DNA from: Saitoella complicata NRRL Y-17804
Lineage: Eukaryota > Ascomycota > Saitoellomycetes > Saitoellales > Saitoellaceae
Reading direction: 5' to 3'
Length of the DNA stretch: 64,000 nucleotides
Assembly: GCF_001661265.1 (NCBI RefSeq)
Contig: NW_017566998.1
Span: 434,001 to 498,000, forward strand
Shown: positions 10,252 to 22,718 of the stretch, one piece after another
Position numbering within the stretch: the stretch's first letter is position 1
Layout of the letters: every line of letters starts with the position of its first letter
Program-made: the position numbers and the translations under genes
Notes under the pieces: model-generated
What the model saw: only the letters and a program-made list of their open reading frames with translations
Database searches by the model: none
What the model was told of the DNA's origin: nothing

Positions 10252-13200
10252 ATGTTCAGCACAAATCCAACACCCGTTCCGTCTCATAGGCGGCAGCAAT
10301 CCGCTTCAGCACACAAGAGGAACAGATCATTAGCAGTCGCACGTCAGAACACTTCGGCGCTTCCTAGAGTACCAGAAATCGACCTCAATGCGTTGATCCC
10401 GGAGGCCGCTGCAGTGAAAGAATGGACGAAGAATGAGAAGTACTGTGTGAGCAGTTTGGGGAGGTTCCCTCATGTGTATGGAGGTACGCAGCACCACACT
10501 CGCACTCTTGACCTATGCTAACTCTTGGACAGCTCAGGATGCGGGTTTGCAAATGTTTGGCCACATTGATGCAGGGAAGAAACATGGACTGATAACAACA
10601 GCGACGGATGCCTACGTCTGGTCCTACCTCCCATCACTCTCGGCCACACCGACCCTCACCTTCTCTGTCCCGCACCGTGCAAGCACCGAATACGACAGCG
10701 AGATGCCCCTACCTCTGGCCTCGATTGTGAGCGCAAATGCCGGATCCGACGAACCAGGCTTGGTACTCATTAAGCCAGAAGGAAGGGTTTGCTACTGGGA
10801 CTCCATCGGTGGAGCAATTGCAGAAGGAGCGGTCAGCAAGCGTGGCGTAGAAGGTCAGATAACAATGGGTACCAACGAGCTTTGTACGATGATCTGCTCA
10901 GTTGAACCTGCTGGTTTCGTGGTATCTACATCCCATGGACGCTTGGTCCATCTCAGTCTGCGGGACAGCATGGGAAGACCGTACATTGGACTTACGGAAA
11001 TGAGTGCTGCACGTGGTCTGTGGAACTCCTGGATTACTTCCATCGACGCTGGAGGGAAGAGGAGGGATATATGCGCTGTGCGGGCGGGAGAGACGAGAGG
11101 TCGTGAGGAACGTGACGTTTTGGTGTGCACGGAGCGTGGTGTTGTCAGCAGGTGGGTGGTTTCTCGACTTGGGAAGTGCCAGCTTGTGGTGGAGAATGAC
11201 TTCCGCAAGGCTGCATTGGAAGTGTTGCGGACTACTTTGCCGGCTGCCGCGTCCAGCACTCTCGCCAATGCTCTGAGCTTCGTTGACGTTGTTGCTCTTC
11301 CGGGCACTTCGTCGATTCTCATCCTCGCTTCCTACCCCAGCTCGGGTGCCACGACGACATACATCCTCTTCAGTGCCGTTCTCGACTCCCCTGACAGATC
11401 CATCACCTCCACCTACGTTCTGTCCAAGTATTCCGCGTCAACGACTACGGCGCCTAAACTTTACCTACCATCACCTGCCAAGACAGTCTTCATCGTCTTC
11501 CAGCGTGCCATCTCCGTTATCTCTATTCCATCTCAGGATGGTGGCGCGGTGTTCGAGGACGTCGTCGACTTCAAGGAGGACAGGAATATCGAGATCGTTG
11601 CATCCGGTGCCGAGGACGCTCAAGTTGAGGGATCCAGGAGACTGAGAAATGCCGGTGTGGTCGTTGCTGCCCGAGGTGCTGGCGTTTTAAGGTGTGAGGT
11701 CTTCGAGGACAGGGTCAGTCTGGAAGCACTCAGTTCGGAAAAGTTGGCGAAGAGCAAGTTGGAGCAAGCGGTGTTCTATGGGTTCATGCCCGATAACCCA
11801 TTGAATTTTACTGGACCAGCGTCGTTGAACTTTAGACCACAGGAGGTTGCCAGTGCGGCAGCTGCCGTGTCGGAGGAAATCTTGGCTGGTACTTCAAAGT
11901 ACTTTCCTACCCAGTTGGCGAGTCTTGATGACCAAATGGCCTTGAAGGCGAAGTTGCTTGCGGGGCTCGCGGAACACCTTCATAACAACTTCGCTCCTTT
12001 GGATTCTAGCAAGCGATGGAAGCTTTGCTGGGATGCCGAGAAGTGCGAAGGTGCTCGTCGTATTTGGTCAGAAAGAAGTAGCCGGTCACAGTTAACGGGG
12101 CGTACTACGCGGTCGAGTAGTGCACAGGTTGCTGTTTTGGAGAATGTCATGGAGAACATTACTGGACAACGTGGTGGTGGTGATGATATGATTCGAAAGT
12201 GGTTTCACAGAAACCTCAAGGATATGGGTCAAGTTGTCGCACAGGCTGGCACGAGGTGTACGGACATTGCTGTGGAGAACAAGCATGATACGTTCGCCAT
12301 TGCCAAAGCTGTACTCGAAGCTAACGACATCATCCTTTCTGCGCTCGGTGCTGCTCGGCAAATCCGACAAGAGAGGGTTATGAAATACGGTCTTGGTAAT
12401 CTCAAGAGCATCTTCGAGAATAGCCTGAGACCATGGACGAGTACTCCTGATATCCTTAACTCCTTACAGTTGCAGTTCACGCTTACTGAGCATCAGCTTC
12501 AAGGACTCAAGAGGCCGTTCAGAACTGATGACAGGAAGCAGAAGACTGGTATCTATGAAGATATGATCAAGCAGCTTGATGCCCTTGTCGATCTGCTGTG
12601 CTTTGCCTTCTCTGAGAATGTTCAGTGGGAGCGCAAGTCGGGTAACAAAAAGGCAGCTGAAGGGTACAACAAGCAGTACCTTGACAAACGAGGTTCTTGG
12701 ATCTTGTCTCTTGTCAAGCACGGTTTGCACGAGAAAGCCTACACTATTGCCGAAAGGTACGAAGACTACCGTACGTTGGTTGAGATCTGCCTGGAGCACC
12801 AGGAGGCGGGCGAAGAGACGCAAGAAAGGGTGATGAATCGTCTCAAGTGGTACCTCGGAAGATACCACGAGGATTTCGCGTTCGTCTTGTATCGTTACTA
12901 CGTCGAGAAGGGTCAGATCAAGACATTGTTGACTTCGTTCCCAGAGCACGTCAACATGCTTTCCCAGTTCCTTGATAATGAGAAGTATGACCGTATCTCC
13001 TGGATGCACGACGTTAATCACGGTAACTTCAACAGTGCTAGTGCAAGACTTCACCGGATTGCTACTGGCAACGAGGATGTTCTTCGAAATAAGAAGATCG
13101 AGTTGAGTCTTAGCAAGCTTGCATTGCTCGTCGATGCTAGGGCTGGCGTTACGATGCCGCCAATTCAAGCCGACGTGATCAGAGTCGTTGACGAGGAACT

Positions 13201-14116
13201 CGACGTTACGGAGATTCAAGCGCAGCGAAGAAAAGATATTCTTCCGTTCTTCAAGAATGCTATCGACGAGGATGCAAATGTGGAGCTCACTTTTGCGGAG
13301 ATTGGAAAGGAATTGCATGGAGTGAACAGGGAACTTGTCAAAGGGGCTCTTCGGGAGATTATCAAGGACGCTGTGCTGAAGCCTGAGGACCTGATTGATT
13401 ACTTGACTCTGAAAAACACGCAGAAGAACCCCGCTGATGGTCAAAGTCAACCGGTAATTAACGAGTTCTACCAAGCTTTGCAAGTGCTTCGTACTGCAAA
13501 CGTAAGTGATCGTGTTACTGCATCTCAATTTACCATACTAACGTATTGCTGACAGCTTCCGTCCGGCCGCTTTGAGATGGCCGAGCGCACGATTTGGCGA
13601 CGGATGTTCTTGCACGACGACTGGGGAGTTATCCTCCAGACTGGAGACAAGACGGATGATGAAGTTAGGGCGTCCACTCGTTCCACCGCCCTTTGGCAGA
13701 CTCTGAGGTTGGGCTTAATAAACGGTACGGATGCGTTCCGGTCATTGAAGTGAACTTTACTGACAGCCCCTACAGGTGAATTCAAAGCGGGCGCGGCTAT
13801 CCAGCTTATGCCACCGAATGAGACTTATTTCTCCAGTGCGCCGGAAGTGGTGGAGGCTCGTTTCCCTGATGTGTCCGAGACCGCTATCGAGGACTGGAAA
13901 AGGTCCATGCTGAATGAAACCGAAAAACTCGACGCCTACATCAAGCAATGCAACCTGAACCAGTGGTACGAAGGAATTCTTTACGACGCCAGAGACTACG
14001 CAAACAAGGAAAGGAATGGAACAAACATTCCTGATGTGGAGGTGGACGAGGAGGGGTATGTGCATGTTGGGTACCCGGCTCGCTCCGAGCCCGAGGACGT
14101 GGAGATGAGCGGATGA
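10252..14116 (+). CDS. Nucleoporin Nup133 family
   Basis: Four exons: 10252-10483, 10533-13501, 13556-13724, 13776-14116; 1236 residues with consistent phases and CTAAC-type branch sites. The N-terminal half is a beta-propeller (residues about 70-480: MFGHIDAGKKHGLITTATD, AYVWSY, LIKPEGRVCYWDSIGG). The C-terminal half is a helical stack (LVKHGLHEKAYTIAERYED, FVLYRYYVEKGQIKTLLTSF, ISWMHDVNHGNFNSASARL). This is the Nup133 architecture of the Y-shaped Nup107-160/Nup84 subcomplex of the pore scaffold. A basic, Ser-rich lead of about 40 residues precedes the propeller. The last segment ends in acidic residues and EDVEMSG. The next gene downstream is in the same orientation, 558 bp away. Confidence 0.92.
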
Positions 14117-14524
14117 TTTGCACGAGGATACGGTTTAGATATAAGCATAATCGAGACGGGTACATGTAATGGAAAGCAATACGAGGGCCGCACTTGACTT
14201 TGATGTATTCCAGGCGACAGCGCGAGGGGGGGTTGTCATGCAACCCGTGGCTAACCGGAGGCGGTCTAGGCGTGTACTCTAACCCAGTCGACCTCAGGCC
14301 ATCACACACACAGAAACAACCACCGCTCCTTCGCTCGACTCCGCAAACGGCCTGCCCGAACGGTCATCAGGATCGTGAAGTCTCCTTCGAATTCCCATCA
14401 GCATCTATACGTTGACACCGCTCACGCTTCTCTGCCCTCCGTCCTCGGCTCGTCGTACAGCCTTACCCCCCCTGCAGCCCCTGGTGATCGCGCAGTCACC
14501 CGTCCGTGCCGTCCATCTCAACCT

Positions 14525-14645
14525 GTAGGTTGAGCATACACCCGTGTCTTCGATCAATTTTCGTGACTCATTGAGTGGTCAACTGTCGAGGTTCGATCAT
14601 TTGCTCCTTTCGCAGCGAATTGCAGGGAGTCTAACGAGTTGACAG
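14525..14645 (+). other. Probable 5'-UTR intron of the casein kinase gene
   Basis: A GTAGGT donor, a CTAAC branch motif 17 nt from the end and a GACAG acceptor delimit a 121-nt segment ending 29 nt before the start codon of the casein kinase 1 gene. It is longer than the coding introns in this window. A TGACTCA (bZIP-type) motif lies inside it at 14574-14580. Transcript data would settle it. Confidence 0.55.
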
Positions 14646-14674
14646 TCCATTGAGCCGACTATTTACTATACAAT

Positions 14675-16127
14675 ATGAGCACCTCGGGTCACAGCACGCA
14701 TTCGTCCAACGTCGTCGGTGTCCATTACCGCGTCGGGAAGAAGATCGGGGAGGGATCTTTCGGTGTCATCTTCGAGGGAACCAACCTCCTGAACAACCAA
14801 TCCGTTGCTATCAAGTTCGAGCCCAGGAAGAGTGACGCGCCGCAGCTCCGCGATGAGTACAGAACCTACAAGATTCTCGTCGGATGCCCCGGTATTCCCA
14901 ACGTTTACTACTTTGGCCAGGAAGGCTTGCACAACATACTCGTGATTGACCTCCTGGGTCCGTCGTTGGAGGACCTCTTCGATTGGTGCGGACGAAGATT
15001 CAGCATCAAGACCACCGTTATGGTCGCTAAGCAGATGGTATGCCTACCGTATCCAGCGACGATTACGACGTATACTGACTTTATCGTAGCTCACGCGTGT
15101 TCAAACCATCCACGAGAAGAACCTCATCTACCGCGACATTAAGCCTGATAACTTCTTGATCGGTCGCCCCGGCACCAAGGGCGCCAACATGGTCCACATC
15201 GTCGACTTCGGTATGGCCAAGCAGTACAGAGATCCCAAGACTAAGCAGCACATCCCTTATCGCGAACGCAAGAGCTTGTCCGGTACAGCTCGTTACATGA
15301 GTATCAACACCCACTTGGGAAGGGAACAGTCGCGTCGTGATGATTTGGAGGCGTTGGGTCATGTGTTTATGTACTTCTTGCGAGGAGGTCTGCCTTGGCA
15401 GGGGTTGAAGGCTGCTACCAACAAGCAGAAGTACGAGAAGATTGGTGAGAAGAAGCAGACCACACAGATCAAGGACCTCTGCGAGGGCTTCCCGGAGGAG
15501 TTCAACCAGTACCTTACCTATGTTCGCAACCTTGGGTTTGAGGATACCCCTGATTACGACTACCTTCGAGATCTGTTCAGCAACGTCCTTCGCAAGTCCG
15601 GTGAGGCTGAGGATGGTACCTACGACTGGATGCTCCTGAACAACGGCAAGGGTTGGGAGGCTGGTGCTAAGGGTGCTTCTGCTTCTCAAGCGCACTTGAT
15701 GCCCGCCAACAATTACCCAACGGGATCCGCTGCCGAGCTCCGTCACGGCCAGCAAGCAAGTGGTGCTCGCGCTTCCGGTAACCTTACTAGTTCTCGTTTG
15801 AATGCCGCCCAGCCACCGCCCCCTTCACCTGCTGTCCTCCGATCGAACTCCAGAAACCGACGTGACCGTGAGAGATCAAGCAACCAGGCTGGAAGGAGAC
15901 AAAGTTCGCTCGAACAGGGTACCGGTGATGTTTTGAGCGCGCCTAGGCAAGCTCAGCCTCCGGCTCAGCAGGCTCAGATGCAGCAAAGTCGTCTTATGAC
16001 CCAGCATGCTGCTGCGAGGGATAGCCCTGACAGGAAGAAGGGCTTCTGGAGCAAGCTCTGCTCGTGCTGTAAGTGACATTGTTTCCGACTTTTCTTATAC
16101 ATATCCTAACTCATTTTCACAGTCTAA
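14675..16127 (+). CDS. Casein kinase 1, plasma-membrane Yck1/2 type
   Basis: Exons 14675-15037, 15090-16068 and 16123-16127; 448 residues. Kinase features: GEGSFG loop (about residue 26), the ATP lysine in [15 protein letters not shown] catalytic loop, [11 protein letters not shown], and the CK1-specific [11 protein letters not shown] in place of APE. A Q/S/P-rich tail follows, ending FWSKLCS plus cysteines. Yck-type kinases are anchored by palmitoylated C-terminal cysteines and regulate nutrient sensing, endocytosis and morphogenesis. The final intron (GTAAGT, TCCTAAC branch, CAG) falls in the last codons: spliced, the protein ends CSCF; unspliced, it ends CSCCK. The splice signals are good enough that I take the spliced form as the main one. 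Confidence 0.93.
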
Positions 16128-16474
16128 GCTCCGAGAGCAGGAGTGCGATGGATAATGTCAGGTTTTTTATGTTTCTAAGATAATACCCATTTCAAGGAAG
16201 ACGGGAAGAGAACGGAACAAAAGGGTGCATCATATTGGCAGAGTATCATCATGATGAGGATGGACAGGAATGGACACTGTTCTTCCGTGTATTTGCACGC
16301 TTCAGGACACGGCTGCGGACTGAGTGTCGAGTTTGTTTCTTCTGTTTTTTGCGCGTGCAGTTTTTACTCCTTTAACTTAGTGAATTAGTCAATTAATAAT
16401 AGAGCGGGTCTTGTGCTACTGAATTGCAATGATTATGAGCATCATGAACGCTGACGCAGTATCTCTTCAACTGC

Positions 16475-19391
16475 TCAATCTTCCACGTCTTCCTCCACTG
16501 GTGCCTTGTCTCGACCCTCCTCTTGTTTGCGATACATATACGCGATATCCTCACCCGTACTTGCTTCGTCGATGGTTTTGTCATCCCTTATCCGCATGAA
16601 TCGCGGAAAGCGGATGCTCAATCCTCGCTCCTCAGAGATCAAACCGATGCCTGCTCGATAGACCGGCGAGAGTGTGATATCAGCTCCTCGAATTTCCCAC
16701 ACTTCGGATGGCTCGAACCAATCTGCAAACACACGTCAGCAATTGAACCCATGACATAGTTCCAGGAAACGTACAATCAGGAGTATATGCACTCTCCACC
16801 CAACTCCTTCCCAGTCCCTTCCAACACTTCCCTTCCTTCTGCTCATCCGGATCCGCATCCTCTTCCGCTCCACTATTCGTCCGGTCATACTTCTCATTCA
16901 ACTCCTTATAGAATTTATCCGTGAATCCACTCATACACTTACACACAGCCTCTAACGTTCCCGTTTCTGGGTTGCGAACAGCCAACAAGATGGGCGACCA
17001 CCAATCCTTCTTTCGTCCGATGCCGTGCCAGGCGCCGATCGGGATCAAATCAAGGGAGTCGGCGCCTGCTTCGTAGTCTTTCTTCACTTTGAGCCAGGAC
17101 TCAAGACGTTTGTCGGGGGTGTAAGTAGCCAGCAGCGGTTTCGCGCGTGCCTTTACCAGCAAGCCTGTTGAGGGATCCTCTGATTGAACAACAAGTTCTG
17201 GGTTATCCAGCACCTTGACCATGATTCCTTCAGCCTTCGCCGCAATTGCGGACTGGTAAAATGCATGTACCTCATCCTGGTCCGAGCTGATGATACTCTT
17301 CACAGGGGTGAACCGGTTGGGGATCTCCTTGAAGGTCGCCATAGCTTCTCTTCGTTGTCGGAGAGTCTTCTCAAGCAGCGGTTCCCCATTCAACAACATC
17401 AAATCAAACAAGTAAAAGCAAACTGCAACCTTCACATCCCCAATAGCAACATTTACCTTCGCCCGATTACTCAACGTCTGAAATGGCTGTACCGTCCCCG
17501 TTTCCTTATCAACAGCAACAACCTCACCCTCCATGATGAAACTCCTGTGCTCACCCTTGATTTCCTCTATGAGTTCCACAAGATCCGGGTACTTGTCGGT
17601 CATGACTTCAAGATGTCGGGAGAAGATCGAGACGCGCTCTGAGTGTGGTGCGGAGGCATCGTAGTGAATCTGGGCTCGTTGACCGTCGTATTTGTATTCG
17701 CAGGTGAATTCTCGGTTGGAGAGCTTGGTAAACATGTCGCCGAGATCGCGGGTGATCAGACCTAACATGGGCTTGAGAGGAATACCTGTAGGAGAATTAG
17801 ACCATGTTGCGATAAATAGGTGATCCACATACCAATCGTCAAGGGACATCTCTCCGACAATCCCTCCACGCCACGCTGAATCAACCCTGCTACCAAGTCA
17901 TCATAACTCGGCCGCTGCGCAAACACCTGCTTTACGGCCTCCTCGGCCCTTTTGAAGATCTCTCCTCGCTCCTCCTTACTTATTTTTCTTACTTCATCTC
18001 TAGCCACCCATGTCGCTCCTGGAGGTTTATTCAGCGTGAAGGCCCGTGAAAGCGCAATGAGCATCGTGGTCTTCACGGCACCGATACGGAGGTGCGAAAC
18101 GAGTGTTCGACCGATATACCGGACTTCCTCATCTTTTGCCGAGATGAGGAGTTTCTCAACGAGTTTGGTTTTGAGCTCTTGGGTGTTCTTGCCTGAACTT
18201 GCGGCGATTTGCCGTAATACTATTCGACCAAGATCAGTAATCATCACACAGCATCAGGCAGGACACGCACTTGAGTAAGTCCCCTTGGCAGTCAAAGGCG
18301 CTGGCTTAACCAATGTCCGTACTTGTGCCTTCGCCTCGAATGCAACATCACCAACATCGCCGTGCTTATTGTTCAATGCTTTCAGCGCAGCTGGACTTAT
18401 CCCAGATACATTTCGTATTGCCTTTCCAATGATCGCAGGACCGATGTTCAGCTCGACGCCGGGAACGTAGGGCGGTGCAAGGGAGTTTGTGCATAGCCTG
18501 TGCTCCCTGTCAATCAGACGCCGCGAGGAAAGGAAATGGAACTTACCACACAGCAGGCACCAAAGACTCTACATCATGTACAATGAGCATCCGCAACATA
18601 TTCACCAACAAATCAACAATCAGCAGCCGACTCCGCGTCTCATTGATCAGAACGAAGGCCTGTGTCAAGAATGCATATGTTCCTTTTCCGTTCGGCCAGT
18701 CGGGAATGTAGCTATGAGGATCGAATTCTGTTGCTGGTAAGTGCAGTGGTATTTCTGAGGAGTTGTTTGTTGATGAGTCGAGGGTCATTGCGGATGAAGG
18801 CCTTGGCGGTAGTAGTGCTGCCTTTACCTCCTGTTTGGCGGGGGTTGGTAATGATGTAGATGTCGCAACCTTTGCCTGGTGCTCTTGTCCGATAATCATC
18901 TCCTCCTCCTCCTCATCCTCATCTTCATCCTCCAAGATCAATCGACTTTGGCCTGGCCGAACGGCCGGCGCAGCATCTTCCATCGCCTTTACGGCTTCCT
19001 CCTCCTCCAGCTCAGCCTTGGGCCGTCCGTCTTCCTGAGCTTGCGCCGCCAGCTTTCGTGCAAGCATCTCATCATCGAACTCCTGCTTCAACCTCTCGAT
19101 CCGATCCGGATCCTCAGTCTCCGGGTTTCCCGCCGCATATTGTAAACTCAGACTCCGCGCGAAGGCCTCGTCGGCCTCCATTTGCTCGCGCAGCTTACGC
19201 TCTTCGGGTGTTTCATCTTCCGCATGAAAAAGACCATCAGATTTCGGCGGATCAACTGGCGAAGGAGCAGCCTTGGGCTTGAAGAAGAAGTCGAGAGCAC
19301 GCTGTTGTGATCCGGCGGCTTTTTTTGATGATGGAGTAGATGGGCCTGGTGGCGCCTTGCGTTTCGCTGGTAAGGTTGACTTTGAAGGCAT
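16475..19391 (-). CDS. DNA ligase I (Cdc9)
   Basis: Five exons: 18547-19391, 18271-18506, 17833-18219, 16775-17785, 16475-16722; 908 residues. A PIP box at about residue 30 (QRALDFFF, fitting QxxLxxFF) would bind PCNA. A disordered acidic region follows, then the helical DNA-binding domain (YVPGVELNIGPAIIGKAIRN, IGRTLVSHLRIGAVKTTML). The adenylation domain carries the active-site lysine in CEYKYDGQRAQIH (about K521). The OB-fold region holds WLKVKKDYEAGADSLDLIPIG and RFMRIRDDK. It is an ATP-dependent ligase that seals Okazaki fragments and finishes excision repair. Splice phases rebuild known family segments at every junction. The first intron is only 40 nt. No mitochondrial leader is obvious from the chosen start. 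Confidence 0.95.
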
Positions 19392-19774
19392 GATCCCTTT
19401 GCAAGAGAGAGCCTTGATCTATGTATTTGCTGTCCTCGGGTTTAGAGGGTAGGACGTACGTCGATGCGGGCGATGTCATGCCTTCCGAATCGGGAAGTCT
19501 AAGTGATCGGGTTGTGTACGAGATTAGAGTAGGGTAACTGCAACGTTCCAAGGCAAACTATCAGCGCATACATCAGGCAGGACCCACTAAACCTCGATCC
19601 TGCTCTCAATCAGCAAGTCTGTCGTTTAACTCCGCATCCATACTCCTCCTCAATAGCCATTAGCAGTATGTAATGAACTCACACTGCACTCCCCATACTG
19701 TTCCACGTCCATTAGCAACACAGCCGGACTTCAAGCCCTGTAATAATACGGTTCTCCGGACTTCTCACTTCCGT

Positions 19775-20320
19775 TCAATCCACACCAATATGATTCATCT
19801 GACCGGTCCTCTCTTCATCCGCCCCTCCCAGCTCAAACCAACGTCTCTTATTACCTCGCAAAAAGCCCCAAGTAAACTGCGAAAGCCCCCCGAACCAGCG
19901 AATCGTTTTGGTACCAACACCAGCCTGCACCTCGACATCAAAGGAAATGGTGATCGTTTTATGATTTCCCAGCCTGACTGCGCGCATACACCCCTGGCAA
20001 AGCTTCTGTCCGCCATACAGCATATCTTTCTTCAGAAATGCCGACACACCATCACATCGAGTGCAGAGCCGGTACTTCGCAAGTCTTGCAGCAGTCGTCT
20101 TAGGGGTATCGCCAAGCCGTAAAGGTGTGTATTTGATAAATCGGAGGCGTCTTTTGAGGATTGCGTCGCGGAAGAAGGCAGGACTCAGGAGACGGTGAAA
20201 CGCATGACAGGTCTCAGAGAGGTTAAGGAGTGATTGAGTGCTCGAGTAATCGGTAATGTTACAAATAAGGTCTGGCGGCAGCTGGAGAAGAGGACTTTGC
20301 CGTTGTTGAGACATCCCCAA
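19775..20320 (-). CDS. Small F-box protein with paired CxxC motifs
   Basis: Single exon, 181 residues. The N-terminal F-box reads LLQLPPDLICNITDYSSTQSL then LNLSETCHAFHRLLSP, the usual Skp1-binding motif of fungal F-box proteins. After it come CTRCDGVSAF and KLCQGCMRAV, two CxxC pairs 27 residues apart that could bind one zinc ion. The C-terminal third is aromatic and basic with no known domain. It would act as a substrate adaptor in an SCF ubiquitin ligase; substrate unknown. The same window encodes the SCF RING subunit (Rbx1) and an F-box/LRR protein, but not adjacent to it. Confidence 0.75.
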   Translation of the reverse strand: MGMSQQRQSPLLQLPPDLICNITDYSSTQSLLNLSETCHAFHRLLSPAFFRDAILKRRLRFIKYTPLRLGDTPKTTAARLAKYRLCTRCDGVSAFLKKDMLYGGQKLCQGCMRAVRLGNHKTITISFDVEVQAGVGTKTIRWFGGLSQFTWGFLRGNKRRWFELGGADEERTGQMNHIGVD

Positions 20321-21069
20321 TGTTGAAAGGAGTAATTTGACTGCGTGTAGTCGTTGAACAATTATGATACAAGAAAGGAGAAAAGAGAACAGTGTGTCGT
20401 TACGAATACCGGATTCTCGAAGTGAGTTTGTGAAGACTGAGTTGAGATGTCAAAGGGGAGTGATGGTCATCACTCCTCATAGACGTCAGTTGCTGTTGCA
20501 CTGGAATGCGTCAACCGTGCATGCATGCCGGCGGGCTGCCAGCCGTGGAAACGTTAACGACGGCCCGCATTGGGTTCAGAACAGAGTCTCAGGCACTCGG
20601 CTTTGCTAATTGAGCAACTCAGATGTCAGGTCTGCAGCTGGATCATATACGTAAACGTTAATGCTTCGACGCGTGACAACAGAACCTGAAGGATGATCAA
20701 GAGTAAAAGCACACCTGCAGATAGGAAACTGATGTAGTGAGTGTTCTACTAAGCGTATGAATCACGAAACGTCTCCATAGCTCTTAACCAGTTATTATTT
20801 CTAACCGCGCATCGTTCTTCAACCTGAGCTCACAGACGTCACGGCTCATGCAGTCGACGCTAGCGTAGTTTCCCTTTGCGGAAGTTTGATAACCCAAATG
20901 GGAGTGCCGGGTGCCGAAGCGCTCTTTAAACTTCCCTGGCATCCAAGTCGATTCGGTCCGTAAATTTTCAACATCAACCTTTACACACTCTTCCTCGAAG
21001 GACCTTCACTACGAAGTTACACAACTCTCGCTTCTCCAACAGCAAAAGCTACCTACCACTATCAGTAAA
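20321..21069. other. Intergenic region with two CRE-like sites
   Basis: No supported gene. Two copies of AGACGTCA (TGACGTCT on the other strand; ATF/CREB-type bZIP core) lie at 20481-20488 and 20834-20841. They are upstream of the acidic protein gene at 21070 and of the divergent F-box gene. The last 150 bp are CT-rich, as in a fungal leader. Confidence 0.4.
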
Positions 21070-22132
21070 ATGGTTTCCTTCTCCGGTCTCTTCAACTCTG
21101 CCAAATTCGCTGCCAAAACTGCCGTTGCGAAGTGGGCCCAGCCGGCGTCGGTCTTTGTCGAGGAAACGACTTTGGTCGTTTCCACTTCTTGCCCAGTTGA
21201 CCCCATGCACAAAACGTGAGTTCTATTCTAAAGCTCCTGCCATTCCGGAAGCTAACTTACTACTCAGTCCTGCTTTTCTGGAAATGATCAATGATGTGAC
21301 GGCTCGTTCGAAAGCTGCCAACGCGTGGATTGACGCCTTCAATGACGCCAACCCACTCGTTCCGGTCGACGCAGTCAAACCTCCCGTTCCCCTTCCTCCT
21401 CGCCGTCAGTCCGTCACTCCTTCGGAGCCTGAATCCATCTTCGATGGCGAGGTCAGCACTTCCACGACGACAGCCTCCACTGACGTCTCCTCCATCCGCG
21501 AGCGCCGCCATGCTGTCTGGCCCATGTCCTGGCCTGAACCAGAGGACGAGGAAGATGAGTACGAGTGGGCCGAGGAGCGCTGCGACGTCGACGTCCGCAA
21601 CCGTGGTTTCTTGCAGCTCAACCAACCTCCGCAGACGTTGGAGTACAGGAAGAAGATGGGTATGACCCTGCCTAGGATTAACACCATGATGGAGCCGGTG
21701 TATTATGGCGAGATGACACAGGCGAACATGGAGGATATGGAGTGCCCCACACCGAGTCCGCTCGCAGTTTTTGGGCCTCAGACATGGAACGAGTATGGCA
21801 GTGCTGAGATGGACAAACAAATGGATGAGCTGGATGCGTGGACGGGCGGAGTGGAGAAGCACGTTGTTAGTCCAACGGACTGGAAGCGTGTCGCGAAGCA
21901 GTATGATGTGATTGACGAGGATGAGATTGAGGAGCAGCGCGTCAGGGACATGAGCGTCTCTGACTTCTTGAAATATGAGAACGAGAAACGGAGAAGGGAA
22001 ATTGCCGAAGGAAACAAGCCCACTCCGGCAGAGCAGCTCAGATTGTGCGAGGCAGCAAGGCTTTTGATGGAACGGGAAGAAGAGGAGAGGAGGAGGGACG
22101 AAGAGGAGTACAGTTGGATTCCCGGCTGGTGA
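21070..22132 (+). CDS. Acidic protein of unknown function
   Basis: Exons 21070-21215 and 21268-22132, 336 residues. The intron has GTGAGT, a GCTAAC branch and CTCAG, phase 2. No family is recognised. A short N-terminal amphipathic, Ala/Lys-rich segment (LFNSAKFAAKTAVAKWAQ) is followed by a PPVPLPPRR proline motif. A strongly acidic middle (EPEDEEDEYEWAEERCDVD) comes next. The C-terminus is a charged coiled-coil-like helix (MEREEEERRRDEEEYSWIPGW). The 5' flank carries a CT-rich leader, suggesting an expressed gene. Both exons keep coding composition, so the gene model is reasonable even though the function is not known. Confidence 0.7.
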
Positions 22133-22718
22133 ACGGCATGACACCGACCTGCCGCACACGTACTGGGAGTTGACAAGGAGCTAGTGGAGAGATATAAGAT
22201 AGAACAGAATGGATTCATGATCAATCAGACTGACCAAACGGGCACAACGCGAGGGACAAAGTCAATGCCATGGGCAGCAGTAGACCGCTCAGATCTAGAT
22301 GCAATATAAATGAATACGAGACCTTTCTACTTCATCAGGCGGATTATGATGGTCCATCTATACAATCACAGGGTCCATCCCCTGCCCCGATCTCCTCCAA
22401 TTTTTGGTCACGGGAGCCGAATGTCATCCCGGCAGACAGCTTCCGCCCAGAACTTCGAATCTGTGCGCGCATGGCGCAAGTGCCGGCGCCGCAACGCTCG
22501 CGGTTCAACCGACTCCGCACGAATACTCGCAAGCGCGCAGATCTAATCAACGAACCTATCAGCTTGACTAATCATAAGAAGTGATCGCATCCCTGACTGT
22601 TTCTTGGCTTTGGTCAGCGCGGTATCGAAGACGTTCAAGTTCAGTAAATAGCTCATCACCTCGACGCAGCGCAGCACAATATTTGACAGAGACGTCTACC
22701 GTTCATATCAGCGCAACG

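Noticed and set aside
12464-13528. 354-codon open frame antisense to Nup133
   Set aside because: Shadow of a strongly biased coding exon; composition is not protein-like and the sense frame is conserved.
14585-14600. GGTTCGATC as a tRNA B-box
   Set aside because: No matching A-box, acceptor stem or cloverleaf upstream; it lies within a probable 5'-UTR intron.
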